Below are positions 18,308 to 27,294 of a stretch of 64,000 bases of DNA, one piece after another. The notes below the pieces were generated by a model. The model did no database searches. It saw only the letters and a program-made list of their open reading frames with translations, and had not been told where the DNA came from. This DNA comes from Pseudomarimonas arenosa (GTDB taxonomy: Bacteria > Pseudomonadota > Gammaproteobacteria > Xanthomonadales > Xanthomonadaceae), in contig NZ_JACYTR010000005.1 in assembly GCF_014841215.1 (NCBI RefSeq), forward strand, positions 1 through 64,000, given 5' to 3'. Position 1 is the first letter of the stretch, and every line of letters starts with the position of its first letter. The position numbers and the translations under genes are program-made.

Positions 18308-18708
18308 GCTGGATTGCTGTCCTATTTACCCAGCCGGGACAGCATGGGCACGGGGCTTGGTCGATGCACCCTTCGACAATCTCAGGGTGCGCAGTGACGC
18401 GCTGGCCGAGCGCATCGAGGCGATGTCCTGAGCAGACCGAAGGGCCTGCGGCAACGAAGCCAAGGATCAACTGACCCTTCCGTATTCTTAACCATCAATG
18501 CCGCCAGCGCTCGCTGATTGAGGAACCGCTCACGCTTTCGATGCGTGGTGGTTCGCAGTTCCAATGACCCAAAGCGCCTGTGCGGCAAAAGGGCGCGGTG
18601 GTTCTCACTTCTTTGTCATGCGGCGGCGCAGAGTTTCTCCGCACCGACGCCCGTGGACCCGGCTCCTGGGTCGCACAACGTCGCGATTCACTCTCAAAGG
18701 AGAGGCAT
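18308..18708. other. Non-coding gap with one loop-conserved hairpin
   Basis: About 400 bases between the MITE and the propeller protein gene. GCACCCT and AGGGTGC (18366-18390) form a 7-bp stem around an 11-base TCGACAATCTC loop; two related hairpins occur at 58994-59018 and 59080-59102. An AGGAGA ribosome binding site lies at 18698-18704. An open frame runs through from 18580, but the in-frame ATG at 18709 is the supported start. Nothing else was recognised. Confidence 0.5.
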
Positions 18709-21072
18709 ATGCAATCGCACGACTGGACGGCGACATCCGCGCATGACTATCCCCCGCTGCGAAGCCAGCGCCATGCTGGCTGGCTGGGCCTGCTGCTGTG
18801 GGCTCCGCTGTTCTGCGCCCATGCCGCCGCGCCGACGGCCGCGCTGAGCCTGGATCCCAGCAGCCTGCGACCGGGCGATTGGGTGGTCGTAACCTTGCGG
18901 GTACAGGCAGGCACGGCGCCCGCCAGTACTGGGCTCAGCGCCAAGGCCGATCTCAGTGGACTGGGCCGAAGCGTAGCGCAGGATCTGTTCGACGACGGCC
19001 GCTACGGTGACGCAGTCGCTGGCGACGGCCTGTTTAGCTACCGCGAAAACATCGCCTCTGCGCTGAGCGCAGGATCGGTCACGGTGCGTGCCTGGGTCAC
19101 CGATGCTCAGGGCCGCCGTGCCGAGAGTACGCAGACAGTGAGCATCGTTACCGGTGATCCGGCCCCACCTCCCAACACGGGACTGAGCCTCAGCAGCACG
19201 CCAGTCGCGGCCGAAGCCGGCCAAAGCATTGTGTTAAGTGCCGTCGTGACAGCAGCCAGCAACCCGACCAGCACCCGCATCCGGGTCAATGCCGACCTGC
19301 GTCAGATCGGCGGCCGCCGCAGTCAGCGCTTCAGCGATGATGGCAGTAATGGCGACCTGATCGCCAACGACGATCGCCATTCCTTTGCGATCAGCCTGCC
19401 GAGTTCACTGACGGCTGGCGACTATCGACTACCGATCACAGTGAGCGATCGACAAGGCCGCAGCGGCAGTTCCGAGCTGCTGTTGACGGTGAGCACCAGC
19501 GCACCACCACCGCCGCCACCGCCAGCTCCGACCGCACCAAGCGGCACGGCACAGATCACGCCGCAGTCGCAGCAGGCCGGGCAGTCGATCCTGCTGCAGG
19601 TCAGCGTCACTCCGGGCAGCCAGCCGAGCAGCACAGGATTGCAGGTGTTGGCCGATCTGGGCGCACTCGGCGGCAGCGTGACCGCGGCACTGAACGATAG
19701 CGGTCAGTCGGGCGACGCCAGCGCTGGCGACCTGGTGTTTTCGCTAAGCACCGAGATCGCCGCCGCCACCCCCGCAGCAAGCTACACGTTGAGGGTGACA
19801 ATTCGCGATGCCGAAGGCCGGCAGGGCCTTGCCTTTGCCAACCTGAGCGTTACCGCGCCAACACCACCGCCTCCGCCGCCTGGCCACCAGCACGCCTGTA
19901 GCGGTTTCTACGACAGCAGTTTCAGCTTTGTCGAAGGCTTGCTCAATCCAGCCATTCCCAGCGCCGGCCGACCGCCCAAGGGCAGTGCCTATGCCGACCT
20001 CAGCTTCGGCAGCTGCGGCGTGCGCGCCACCGATCATGCGACCGAGCCACCAAGCAGCTTTGCCCGCAATGACTACTCGCGCCGCCAGGCTTTCAACGCC
20101 GACAACTCGCGCTTCTTGGTGTTCAGCCTGAATGGCTTCTGGCATCAGTACGACGCCAATACCCTGGCCTATATCGGCGTACTACCGGGCCTGGCCGGCG
20201 ATGCCGAACCGCAGTGGCATCCGACCGATCCAAGCAAGCTGTATTACGTACAGACCAATGGCGGTACCGACTTGCGCGAACTCGATGTGGTGAGCGGCAG
20301 CACCCGCATCGTCACCCACTTTGCCGGCCGCCTGCCCTGGAACGGGGTGGCGCATATCTGGACCAAGTCGGAAGGCAGTCCCTCAGCTGACGGCCGCTAC
20401 TGGTGCCTGATGGCCGAGAACAGCAGTTTTTCGACGCTGGGCGTATTTGTCTACGACCTGCAAAGCGACAGCATCGTCGGCAGCAAGTCGATATCGGCAC
20501 GCCCCGATCATGTCAGCATGTCGGCCAGCGGGCGCTGGTGCGTGATCTCGCATCTGGCCGGCAGCGGCGGCACTGTGGCCTGGTCGCGCGATTTCGGCCA
20601 TAGCGTGCCGCTGCACTCGACCTCTGAACACTCTGATCTGGCCTTGAGCGCAGAGGGACACGACATCTTTGTTGCAGTGGACTACCAGAGCAACGACGGC
20701 GCGGTGTTCATGCTCGATATCGACACCGGACAACGCACCGACCTGTTCAGCAGCTATAGCGCTGGCGCAGCCAGTGCTTTCCACTTCTCAGGAAAATCCT
20801 TCGATCGACCGGGCTGGGTGCTGGTGTCGAGCTATGCCGGGTATGGACCACGGCAGTGGTACATGGAGAAGCTGTTCGCGATGGAGCTGAGGGCCAGCCC
20901 GAGGATCTTTCAGCTGGCCCATCATCACAGTGCGTACAACGGCTACTGGACCGAGCCGCATGCCAGCGTCAGCCGTGACTTCAGACGCATTCTTTTCAAC
21001 AGCAACTGGGGTACAACATCAGCAACGGATCTCGATGCCTATATGATCCATCTGCCGGCTGAAGGGTTCTGA
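18709..21072 (+). CDS. Secreted protein: three Ig-like/anchor-type repeats plus beta-propeller-like domain
   Basis: 787 residues. The ATG at 18709 follows AGGAGA at good spacing. A hydrophobic segment (GWLGLLLWAPLFCAHAAA, about residues 24-41) acts as signal peptide after a long n-region. Three similar modules of about 115 residues follow (about 45-155, 165-285, 305-420), each with a D-D/S-G-x-x-G-D-x-x-A-G/N-D-x-x-F-S-type motif, like 'choice-of-anchor X' repeats. Pro-rich linkers (for example PPPPPPPAPTAP) separate them. Residues about 425-787 form a repeat-rich domain likely to be a beta-propeller and closely related to the whole of the 22937-24253 protein (shared NDYSRRQAFNADNS, GVAHIWTKSEGSPSAD, GDAEPQWH). 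Probably extracellular or outer surface; function unknown. Confidence 0.8.
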   Translation: MQSHDWTATSAHDYPPLRSQRHAGWLGLLLWAPLFCAHAAAPTAALSLDPSSLRPGDWVVVTLRVQAGTAPASTGLSAKADLSGLGRSVAQDLFDDGRYGDAVAGDGLFSYRENIASALSAGSVTVRAWVTDAQGRRAESTQTVSIVTGDPAPPPNTGLSLSSTPVAAEAGQSIVLSAVVTAASNPTSTRIRVNADLRQIGGRRSQRFSDDGSNGDLIANDDRHSFAISLPSSLTAGDYRLPITVSDRQGRSGSSELLLTVSTSAPPPPPPPAPTAPSGTAQITPQSQQAGQSILLQVSVTPGSQPSSTGLQVLADLGALGGSVTAALNDSGQSGDASAGDLVFSLSTEIAAATPAASYTLRVTIRDAEGRQGLAFANLSVTAPTPPPPPPGHQHACSGFYDSSFSFVEGLLNPAIPSAGRPPKGSAYADLSFGSCGVRATDHATEPPSSFARNDYSRRQAFNADNSRFLVFSLNGFWHQYDANTLAYIGVLPGLAGDAEPQWHPTDPSKLYYVQTNGGTDLRELDVVSGSTRIVTHFAGRLPWNGVAHIWTKSEGSPSADGRYWCLMAENSSFSTLGVFVYDLQSDSIVGSKSISARPDHVSMSASGRWCVISHLAGSGGTVAWSRDFGHSVPLHSTSEHSDLALSAEGHDIFVAVDYQSNDGAVFMLDIDTGQRTDLFSSYSAGAASAFHFSGKSFDRPGWVLVSSYAGYGPRQWYMEKLFAMELRASPRIFQLAHHHSAYNGYWTEPHASVSRDFRRILFNSNWGTTSATDLDAYMIHLPAEGF

Positions 21073-21230
21073 TGACCCGCATGCCGGATTGAGACTTCGG
21101 CAATCTCGGCGCCGCGTGCCATCGGCGCACGAGATCGGGACAGCCCGCCGCGGCCACGGAGGTCGGCCGCGGCGGCGAATGGCAGCTCGGCTCGTCTACC
21201 ATAGACACTCTTGCCGTTCAGTCTCCCGCC

Positions 21231-21929
21231 GTGAAGCCGAGCCAACAGCCCATCGCCATCACTCTGATCGACCTCGGCAAGGTCGATGAACTGGCCCTGC
21301 AGACCCAGAGCGCGGTGCTGGACGATCAGGAACGACAACGCTGGCAGCGCTTGCGTCAGCCGCTGCATCAGCGCCGCTTTCTCGCCGCCCATGTGGCACT
21401 GCGCTACGTACTGGCTGATTGGCTGGGCAGCAAGGCCGAGCAGCTGGCCTTTGCAGCGGGCGAGTACGGAAAACCCGGGCTGCGCGATGCTGGCATCGAT
21501 TTCAGTTTCAGCCACAGCGGTGACTGGGCCCTGTTGGCGATCGGTCCCGATGCTCTGGGCATCGACATCGAGGCCCTGATCGACCGCCCCAGCGAACGGC
21601 TGGCACAACAGGTATTGAATCCGGATGAACTGGCGCAGTGGAGCAGTCTTGCTGAAGCCGAGCGCAGCCCTGCCCTGACCGACGCCTGGACCGCGCGCGA
21701 AGCCCTGCTCAAGGCCGATGGCGGCGGCCTGCGTTGGGATCTGCAACGAGCGCGCATCCCGTCGCAGCTCCCCGGCTGGGCCGAGATCCGCGGTCAGCAG
21801 CGCAACTGGTGGTTGCAGAAACTCAGCGCACCGCCGGGCTTTGCCGCCTGCCTGGCCACCGGCGAACCGGTCGAACCGCCCACCACCTATCGTTTCAACT
21901 GGCAGACGCTACAGCCAGAACCCACGTAG
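21231..21929 (+). CDS. 4'-phosphopantetheinyl transferase (Sfp/AcpT superfamily)
   Basis: 232 residues, GTG start at 21231. The magnesium-binding and catalytic motifs of the family are visible: FSFSHSGDWALLAI, then GIDIE, then WTAREALLKADGGG (W-x-A-x-E-A-x-x-K). The length fits the Sfp class rather than the short AcpS class. It transfers the phosphopantetheine arm of CoA to a conserved Ser of carrier proteins in the cytosol. Sfp-type enzymes serve secondary metabolism, and the only carrier-protein-containing gene in view is the NRPS/PKS at 45748-57927 with four carrier domains, about 24 kb away. That pairing is inference but is the simplest reading. It sits between two convergent paralogous propeller genes and just before a tandem repeat array. 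Confidence 0.92.
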   Translation: MKPSQQPIAITLIDLGKVDELALQTQSAVLDDQERQRWQRLRQPLHQRRFLAAHVALRYVLADWLGSKAEQLAFAAGEYGKPGLRDAGIDFSFSHSGDWALLAIGPDALGIDIEALIDRPSERLAQQVLNPDELAQWSSLAEAERSPALTDAWTAREALLKADGGGLRWDLQRARIPSQLPGWAEIRGQQRNWWLQKLSAPPGFAACLATGEPVEPPTTYRFNWQTLQPEPT

Positions 21930-21964
21930 GTGTTCGACAGACTCTCGACAGGCCTTAGTCAACG

Positions 21965-22922
21965 GCGAATCCATACGTTATGCAACACCGACGCGCGACG
22001 ATGGTGGGCGGCACGCCCGCCCTACAAACGCCCGGCTTGCCAAGCCATAGGGTGGGCCTGTGGCCCACCGCGATGAACCCAGGCGTTATGCGGTGCCGGC
22101 CCGGCGATGGTGGGCGGCACGCCCGCCCTACAAACGCCCGGCTTGCCAAGCCGTAGGGTGGGCCTATGGCGCACCGCGATGAATCCAGGCGTTATGCGGT
22201 GCCGGCCCGACGATGGCGGGCGGCACGCCCACCCTACAAACGCCCGGCTTGCCAAGCCGTAGGGTGGGCCTGTGGCCCACCGCGATGAATCCATGCGTTA
22301 TGCGGTGCCGGCCCGGCGATGGTGGGCGGCACGCCCGCCCTACAAACGCCCGTCTTGCCGAGCCATAGGGTGGGCCTGTGACCCACCGCGATGAATCCAG
22401 GCGTCATGCGGTGCCGGCCCGGCGATGGTGGGCGGCACGCCCACCCTACAAACGCCCGGCTTGTCGAGCCGTGGGGCGGGCATGTGACCAACCGCGATGA
22501 ACCCAGGCGTTATGCGGTGCCGGCCCGGCGATAGTGGGCGGCACGCCCACCCTACAAACGCCCGTCTTGCCGAGCCATAGGGTGGGCCTATGGCCCACCG
22601 CGATGAATCCAGGCGTCATGCGGTGCCGGCCCGGCGATGGTGGGCGGCACGCCCAACCTACAAACGCCCGGCTTGTCGAGCCGTGGGGCGGGCCTGTGGC
22701 CCACCGCGATGAACCCAGGCGTTATGCGGTGCCGGCCCGGCGATGGTGGGCGGCACGCCCGCCCTACAAACGCCCGGCTTGCCAAGCCGTAGGGTGGGCC
22801 TGTGGCCCACCGCGATGAACCTGGGCGTTACGCGGTACCGGCCCGGCGATGGTGGGCGGCACGCCCACCCTACAAACGCCCGGCTTGTCGAGCCGTGGGG
22901 CGGGCCTGTGGCCCACCGCGCA
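21965..22922. repeat. Tandem array of nine 106-bp palindromic units
   Basis: The GGTGGG/GGCGGG start of the first hairpin recurs at 22051, 22157, 22263, 22369, 22475, 22581, 22687, 22793 and 22899, an exact 106-base period; a partial unit precedes 22051. Each unit has GGTGGGCC TGT GGCCCACC, later GGTGGGCG GCA CGCCCACC, and a third small palindrome around CGGCTTGCCAAGCCG. The linker exists in distinct variants; two variants alternate at units 22369/22475 and 22581/22687, pointing to a 212-bp duplication. It has no spacers of differing sequence, so it is not a CRISPR. Open frames inside it are by-products of the repeat. Confidence 0.9.
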
Positions 22923-22936
22923 ACACTCCAACCTGT

Positions 22937-24253
22937 CTACTGCAAGAAATTGCTCGGCAGTCGCACCATGAAGGCATCGATATCCTCATCCGAATTGTTG
23001 CCCCAATTGGATGAAAACAGAATGTACTCGAAGTTCCGACTGACCGAGGCATGCGGCTCGGAGAAATAGCCGTTGTAATCCACGTGATGGTGCGCGATGT
23101 TAAGAATGCGCGGATTGCTGGCCAGTTCGACTGCCATGATCCGTTCGTGCAACCACTTCTCGGCGCCATCGTGTGCGTAGGTGGAAAGCACGATCCAGCC
23201 CGGGCGTGAAAAACTCTTGCCTGACACATGGTAAGCCGTCGTCGTGCCCTGAATGTAAGTACCAAACAAGGTGGTGCGAACACCGGTGTCAAGGTCAATC
23301 ATCACCAGATCGCCGTTCTGGCTTTGGTAGTCGACGAACACGAAGTAGTCGTGGCCATCCAGCCCCAAGGCCAGATCGGAGTGCTCAGAATTGCCATGCA
23401 ACTGTCGCGACTGGCTGAAATCGACGTTGAAGGCCTTGGTGCCGCCAAGGCCATTGATATGTGAGGTCACGCACCAGCGGCCGCTGGCCGACATGCTGAG
23501 GTGATCGGGCCGGTGGTTGCCGAAGTCGCTGGCGCTGCGCGTGCCGAGGATGGTGTCGGTTTGCAGATCGTAGGTGAACACGCCGCGGAAACCGAAACTG
23601 CTGGTTTCGGCCTGAAAGCACCAGTAGCGACTATCGGCCGAGGGGCTGCCCTCGGACTTGGTCCAGATATGCGCCACACCGCTCCAGGGCAGGCGACCGG
23701 CAAAATTGGCTACCTGGGTCGATTGATTGCTGACCACATCGAGTCGGCGCAATACGGTGCCGCCATTGGTCGGCACGTAGTACAGCCAGTTCGGGTTGCT
23801 GTGATGCCATTGTGGCTCGGCATCGCCGGCCGGGCCATTCAGAGTGCGCACGAAGGCCAGCGTCTTGGCATCGTACAGATGCCAGAAGCCGTTCAGGGCG
23901 TTGACGATGAAAAAGCTGTTGTCGGCATTGAAGGCCTGGCGGCGCGAATAGTCGTTGCGGGCGAATCCGCTGGGCGGTTCACTGGCATGGGCAGTGGCAC
24001 GCACCACGCAGGTGCCGAACGCCGGGTCGGTCAACTCCACGCCCTTCGCCGGCCGCGCACCGCCCGGTGCTGGCGCGGCGATCATGCCTTCGACCGGGGT
24101 GAACCCGGGGGCGTAGAAGTCACCACAGACTGAGGGATCCAGAGCTTCGAAACCGTTGTGGTAGAACGCCTCGGCGCTGCGCGAGGCGAGCAAGGCCGCC
24201 ACCAGCAACAATGACATCATCGCCCACGAGCGTCTGCGTATCACGACGCTCAT
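22937..24253 (-). CDS. Secreted beta-propeller-like protein, paralogue of the 18709-21072 C-terminal domain
   Basis: 438 residues from the ATG at 24253, chosen because it opens a good signal peptide (MSVVIRRRSWAMMSLLLVAALLASRSAEA split here for length: basic n-region, then MMSLLLVAALLA). Earlier in-frame ATGs up to 24460 would put up to 69 charged residues in front. The mature start contains FYHNGFEALDPS. The body shares with the other protein the blocks GFARNDYSRRQAFN, GDAEPQWH, GVAHIWTKSEGSPSAD, SMSASGRWCV and PHASVSR, with repeating strands like a propeller. Exported; function unknown. It is on the EPS strand, 222 bases downstream of the flippase gene, and convergent to its paralogue. Confidence 0.8.
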   Translation of the reverse strand: MSVVIRRRSWAMMSLLLVAALLASRSAEAFYHNGFEALDPSVCGDFYAPGFTPVEGMIAAPAPGGARPAKGVELTDPAFGTCVVRATAHASEPPSGFARNDYSRRQAFNADNSFFIVNALNGFWHLYDAKTLAFVRTLNGPAGDAEPQWHHSNPNWLYYVPTNGGTVLRRLDVVSNQSTQVANFAGRLPWSGVAHIWTKSEGSPSADSRYWCFQAETSSFGFRGVFTYDLQTDTILGTRSASDFGNHRPDHLSMSASGRWCVTSHINGLGGTKAFNVDFSQSRQLHGNSEHSDLALGLDGHDYFVFVDYQSQNGDLVMIDLDTGVRTTLFGTYIQGTTTAYHVSGKSFSRPGWIVLSTYAHDGAEKWLHERIMAVELASNPRILNIAHHHVDYNGYFSEPHASVSRNFEYILFSSNWGNNSDEDIDAFMVRLPSNFLQ

Positions 24254-24475
24254 AGTGTCATCGCTTCGACTCGGATTCGACATCTTCGCCTTCGAGATTG
24301 CCGCGCTCATTTTCAGTTCCATTTGATCATTAGACTCCAGCGCCAACACACTAAACGATTGCATGCGACATGACGATGTCGGTCGATGAAAGTCGGCGTT
24401 TCGGGCGACGAACGGTTGAGCCATCAATCGAAACAATACATTCTTAACATCCATATCCACTAGTACAGTGCAACC

Positions 24476-26017
24476 TCAGCGCCTGCGCAATACTCGCTGC
24501 TTCAACCAATTCACATCCGGTTGGCCGGTGAGCACAGCCACTACCAGGGTCGCCAGACCGATGAGGGCACCGCCCGTCACCGCCATCAACGCCTGCTGCC
24601 AGCGTTGCTGATCGGGTTCGGCCCACAGCCAGGGCAGCGACCACCAGGCCGCGGCGGCCAGCAACAGCGCCAGACCCAGTAGATGCGCCAGTTCAGCCAG
24701 TTGCGAGCGTTGCCATTGCAGCCTCAGAGCTCGGCTCGCCAAGGCAGCGGACAGCAAGGCCGACTGCAGCATCGACAGCGAAGCGGCCAAGGCCACTCCG
24801 GCGGCGCCGTGCTGATCCACCCACTGCAGGCACAATGCCATGTGGGTGGCGATGCCGAGCAGACCAATCAACACCTGGCGCCAGGGCTGCAGGGCGGCAT
24901 GCAGCACCCGATAGTTGAAGAAGGCGACGCTGCGGAACACCAGCCCCAGGGTCAGCAGCACGGTGATACGGGCGGTAAGGCGGGTGTCTTCGGCCGTGAA
25001 CGAGCCGCGCTCCAGCAGCAAGACCATGATCGGCTCGGCAAACAAGGCCAACAGCACGGCACAGGGCAGGGTAAGAAACAGCACCAGGCGCAGCCCTTCG
25101 CGATAGCGCTGGGCGGCTTCGGCGTATTCGGCACGAGCGAAGTGGCGACCAAAGCTCGGATAGAAGGTGGTGATCACGCTCTGAGCAAACACTTCCAGCG
25201 GCAGGAAGGCGAACATCGAGGCATAGGCCATCGCCGAGATCGCCCCTTCGGCGCCATGCGACAGAAAGTATTGGTTGATCAGGCTGGTTGCCACGGCGCC
25301 GGCCGAGCCGACCAGCAAGGGCAATAGATGCCCAGCCGAACCGGTGAAATCGGCATGGCGGAAATCCAGTGCCGGGCGCAGACTGGAACGCAGCAGATCA
25401 CGACAGCCCCACAACAGAATCGCCGCCTGCAGCAGAAAACCACTGAGCACACCGATGATCAGGGCGCTGATGCCAAGACGCTGCGCCAGCCACCAGGCCG
25501 CGGCGATCACCGTGATATTCGTCAGCACGCCTTCCAGTGCAGGTAGCACGAAGCGCTCGCGCGCATTGCAGATCGCCGACAGCAGGGAGGACAGGGTCAA
25601 CAGTGGAACGCAGGGCAGCAGGATGCGCGTCAGGCGTGCCGCCTCGCCGCGCTTGGCCTCGGCCAGACCCGGCGCCAGCGCATTGACCAGCCATTCGGCA
25701 TGCACAAAGAACAGCACCGACACCAGCAGCGAAAGCAGCAAGATGACGGTGAACAGGGTATTGGCGCCGCGCCAGTCATCGTGTCCCTGTTTGCCCTCCA
25801 GGCTGGCCATGAAGCGCGGTACGAAGGCGACCGTGATCACCGTCGACAGCAGGGCCGGTAACAGCATCGGCAGGGAGTAGGCCACCCAGAAGGCATCAAG
25901 CTCGGCACTGGCGCCGAACAAGGCGGCGATCAACATGGTCTTCAGGATGGCCAGCAGCTTGCCGCTGCCGCCGACCACCGAGAGCGTGAGCGCCCCCCCC
26001 AGATTGGCCTTGCTCAT
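24476..26017 (-). CDS. murJ: MurJ/MviN-type lipid flippase, last gene of the EPS operon
   Basis: 513 residues, about 14 predicted transmembrane segments, the length and pattern of MurJ. The N-terminus LLAILKTMLIAALFGASAELDAFWVAYSLP is split here as LLAILKTMLIAALFGAS and AELDAFWVAY, typical of the family; TAFVPRF-like sequence is seen as VITVAFVPRFMA. Proper MurJ flips lipid II across the inner membrane. Located at the end of a polysaccharide operon with no other Wzx, this copy more likely flips the lipid-linked EPS repeat unit (inference); a housekeeping murJ is expected elsewhere. Its start overlaps the polymerase stop by 4 bases. A run of eight G (25993-26000, on the coding strand) at codons 6-9 is a possible slippage site. 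Confidence 0.85.
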   Translation of the reverse strand: MSKANLGGALTLSVVGGSGKLLAILKTMLIAALFGASAELDAFWVAYSLPMLLPALLSTVITVAFVPRFMASLEGKQGHDDWRGANTLFTVILLLSLLVSVLFFVHAEWLVNALAPGLAEAKRGEAARLTRILLPCVPLLTLSSLLSAICNARERFVLPALEGVLTNITVIAAAWWLAQRLGISALIIGVLSGFLLQAAILLWGCRDLLRSSLRPALDFRHADFTGSAGHLLPLLVGSAGAVATSLINQYFLSHGAEGAISAMAYASMFAFLPLEVFAQSVITTFYPSFGRHFARAEYAEAAQRYREGLRLVLFLTLPCAVLLALFAEPIMVLLLERGSFTAEDTRLTARITVLLTLGLVFRSVAFFNYRVLHAALQPWRQVLIGLLGIATHMALCLQWVDQHGAAGVALAASLSMLQSALLSAALASRALRLQWQRSQLAELAHLLGLALLLAAAAWWSLPWLWAEPDQQRWQQALMAVTGGALIGLATLVVAVLTGQPDVNWLKQRVLRRR

Positions 26018-27294
26018 GCCCGCATCTCGATGGCATCTGGGTTCGGTTCGATATCCAGCTGCTCGACCAACTGCTGCTGTCGCTCGATCTCCTCCCAGCG
26101 CAACTGCATGAAGCGCTCGACCAGGGCTGCCAGGGCCCAGAAGCAGGCCATCACCGAGCCCTCAGTGAACGGGCTGCCGTAGATATTGCCCAGCGCCATG
26201 CAGACCACGGCGATCTTGAACCCCACCGCCAAGGCCTGTGCTTCGGCATCCATGGCCTGCGCAGCGGCCCAGCGCCCCAGTCGATATAGACAGAACATCA
26301 ACCACAGCAGGGTCAGAAGCCCCTGAACACCGGCTTCCGCCAGGGTCAGCACGTAGTAGTTGTGGGCATCCTTGCCGGCGTAGATCGAATAGTTGCCAAT
26401 CTGTGACTTGAATCGGTTGAGGCCAATGCCGGCCGGATTCTCCGCCCACATTTCCAGCGCGCCGGCCCAGATATCCCAGCGGCTGGCGGTGCTGTCATCG
26501 AACTCCTCCTGACCATGCTCACCTTGTTGCTTGGTCTCCTCCACCCGCTCGAACGCGCCTTGCGGCAACCAGGGCAGCACGGTGATCAGGGCTACCAGGC
26601 CGAAGATAACCATGCCGGGCCCGCGCCGCAGCATCACCAGAACCAGCCCCAGCAGGCCGATGAAATAGCTTTGCCGCGAATAGGTCACCAGCACCGCGCC
26701 GGCCAGGATCAACAGTCCGGCCAGGCCCAGCATGCGCCAGCTGAAGCGACCCTTGTAGAGCAAGGCGAGGGCGGCGAAGACCGGAATGAACATGGCGTAG
26801 AACACGCCAGCCCGATTGGCCGAGCGAAAATCAGGACCGAACGGCCCGGCGGCCCGATGGCTCTCGACATAGCCGCCGATGCCGTAGGCGCGCGCCTCCG
26901 ACCACGCCTCCAGGCCGGCAATCAAGGCCGTCGCCAAGACCAACAGGATCAGCCGGCGGCAGCTCTTCAGATCGTCGACGGCGTAATAGAACAGGAAGTA
27001 GTACAGCGGATAGAAGATCAGGGTCTTCCAGTACGTGACATCGGCCATGGCATCGGCCGGGCGCGCCAGCATGCCGATCAGCATGCCGATGCCGGCAACA
27101 ATGAAGTACAGACGCAGAGCGCCACCGGCGAATGTCGGCGGACGCGGGGCGCTGCCCGAGCGCAGGATCAACAGCGCCAGGGCAGCAAAGAACAGCAGGT
27201 TGGCCACATTCAGACCCGGCAGACCCAGCTCCAGCGGAAAGTGGATCTGGTTCACGGTGTAGAACACCAGCACGCCGAGCAAGATGTTAAGCAC
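26014..27294 (-). CDS. O-antigen polymerase/ligase-like membrane protein (Wzy)
   Basis: 426 residues from a GTG at 27294 that shares one base with the TAG stop of the upstream amidotransferase gene; a further upstream in-frame ATG would overlap that gene by more than 50 bases. There are about 10-12 hydrophobic segments. The large loop has NPAGIGLNRFKSQIG and KDAHNYYVLTLAEAGVQG, the His-Asn ... Glu-x-Gly pattern of the O-antigen ligase/polymerase (Wzy_C) family. It should join repeat units on the periplasmic face of the inner membrane. Position between amidotransferase and flippase genes supports a polymerase role over a lipid A ligase role. Confidence 0.8.
   Translation of the reverse strand: MLNILLGVLVFYTVNQIHFPLELGLPGLNVANLLFFAALALLILRSGSAPRPPTFAGGALRLYFIVAGIGMLIGMLARPADAMADVTYWKTLIFYPLYYFLFYYAVDDLKSCRRLILLVLATALIAGLEAWSEARAYGIGGYVESHRAAGPFGPDFRSANRAGVFYAMFIPVFAALALLYKGRFSWRMLGLAGLLILAGAVLVTYSRQSYFIGLLGLVLVMLRRGPGMVIFGLVALITVLPWLPQGAFERVEETKQQGEHGQEEFDDSTASRWDIWAGALEMWAENPAGIGLNRFKSQIGNYSIYAGKDAHNYYVLTLAEAGVQGLLTLLWLMFCLYRLGRWAAAQAMDAEAQALAVGFKIAVVCMALGNIYGSPFTEGSVMACFWALAALVERFMQLRWEEIERQQQLVEQLDIEPNPDAIEMRA

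Noticed and set aside
21955-22818. Open frames of 60-110 residues within the array
   Set aside because: They are repeats of the same short peptide caused by the tandem unit; no ribosome binding sites.
21965-22922. CRISPR-like regular repeats
   Set aside because: The whole 106-bp unit is repeated, with no variable spacers, and the hairpins are REP-type.
24253-24460. Upstream ATG starts of the 22937-24253 gene
   Set aside because: They would add up to 69 mostly charged residues before a clear signal peptide. The ATG at 24320-24322 has a distant GGAG and cannot be wholly excluded.
24476-26017. Housekeeping murJ for peptidoglycan
   Set aside because: The family match is real, but the place at the end of an EPS operon without another Wzx makes an EPS flippase role more likely; not settled.
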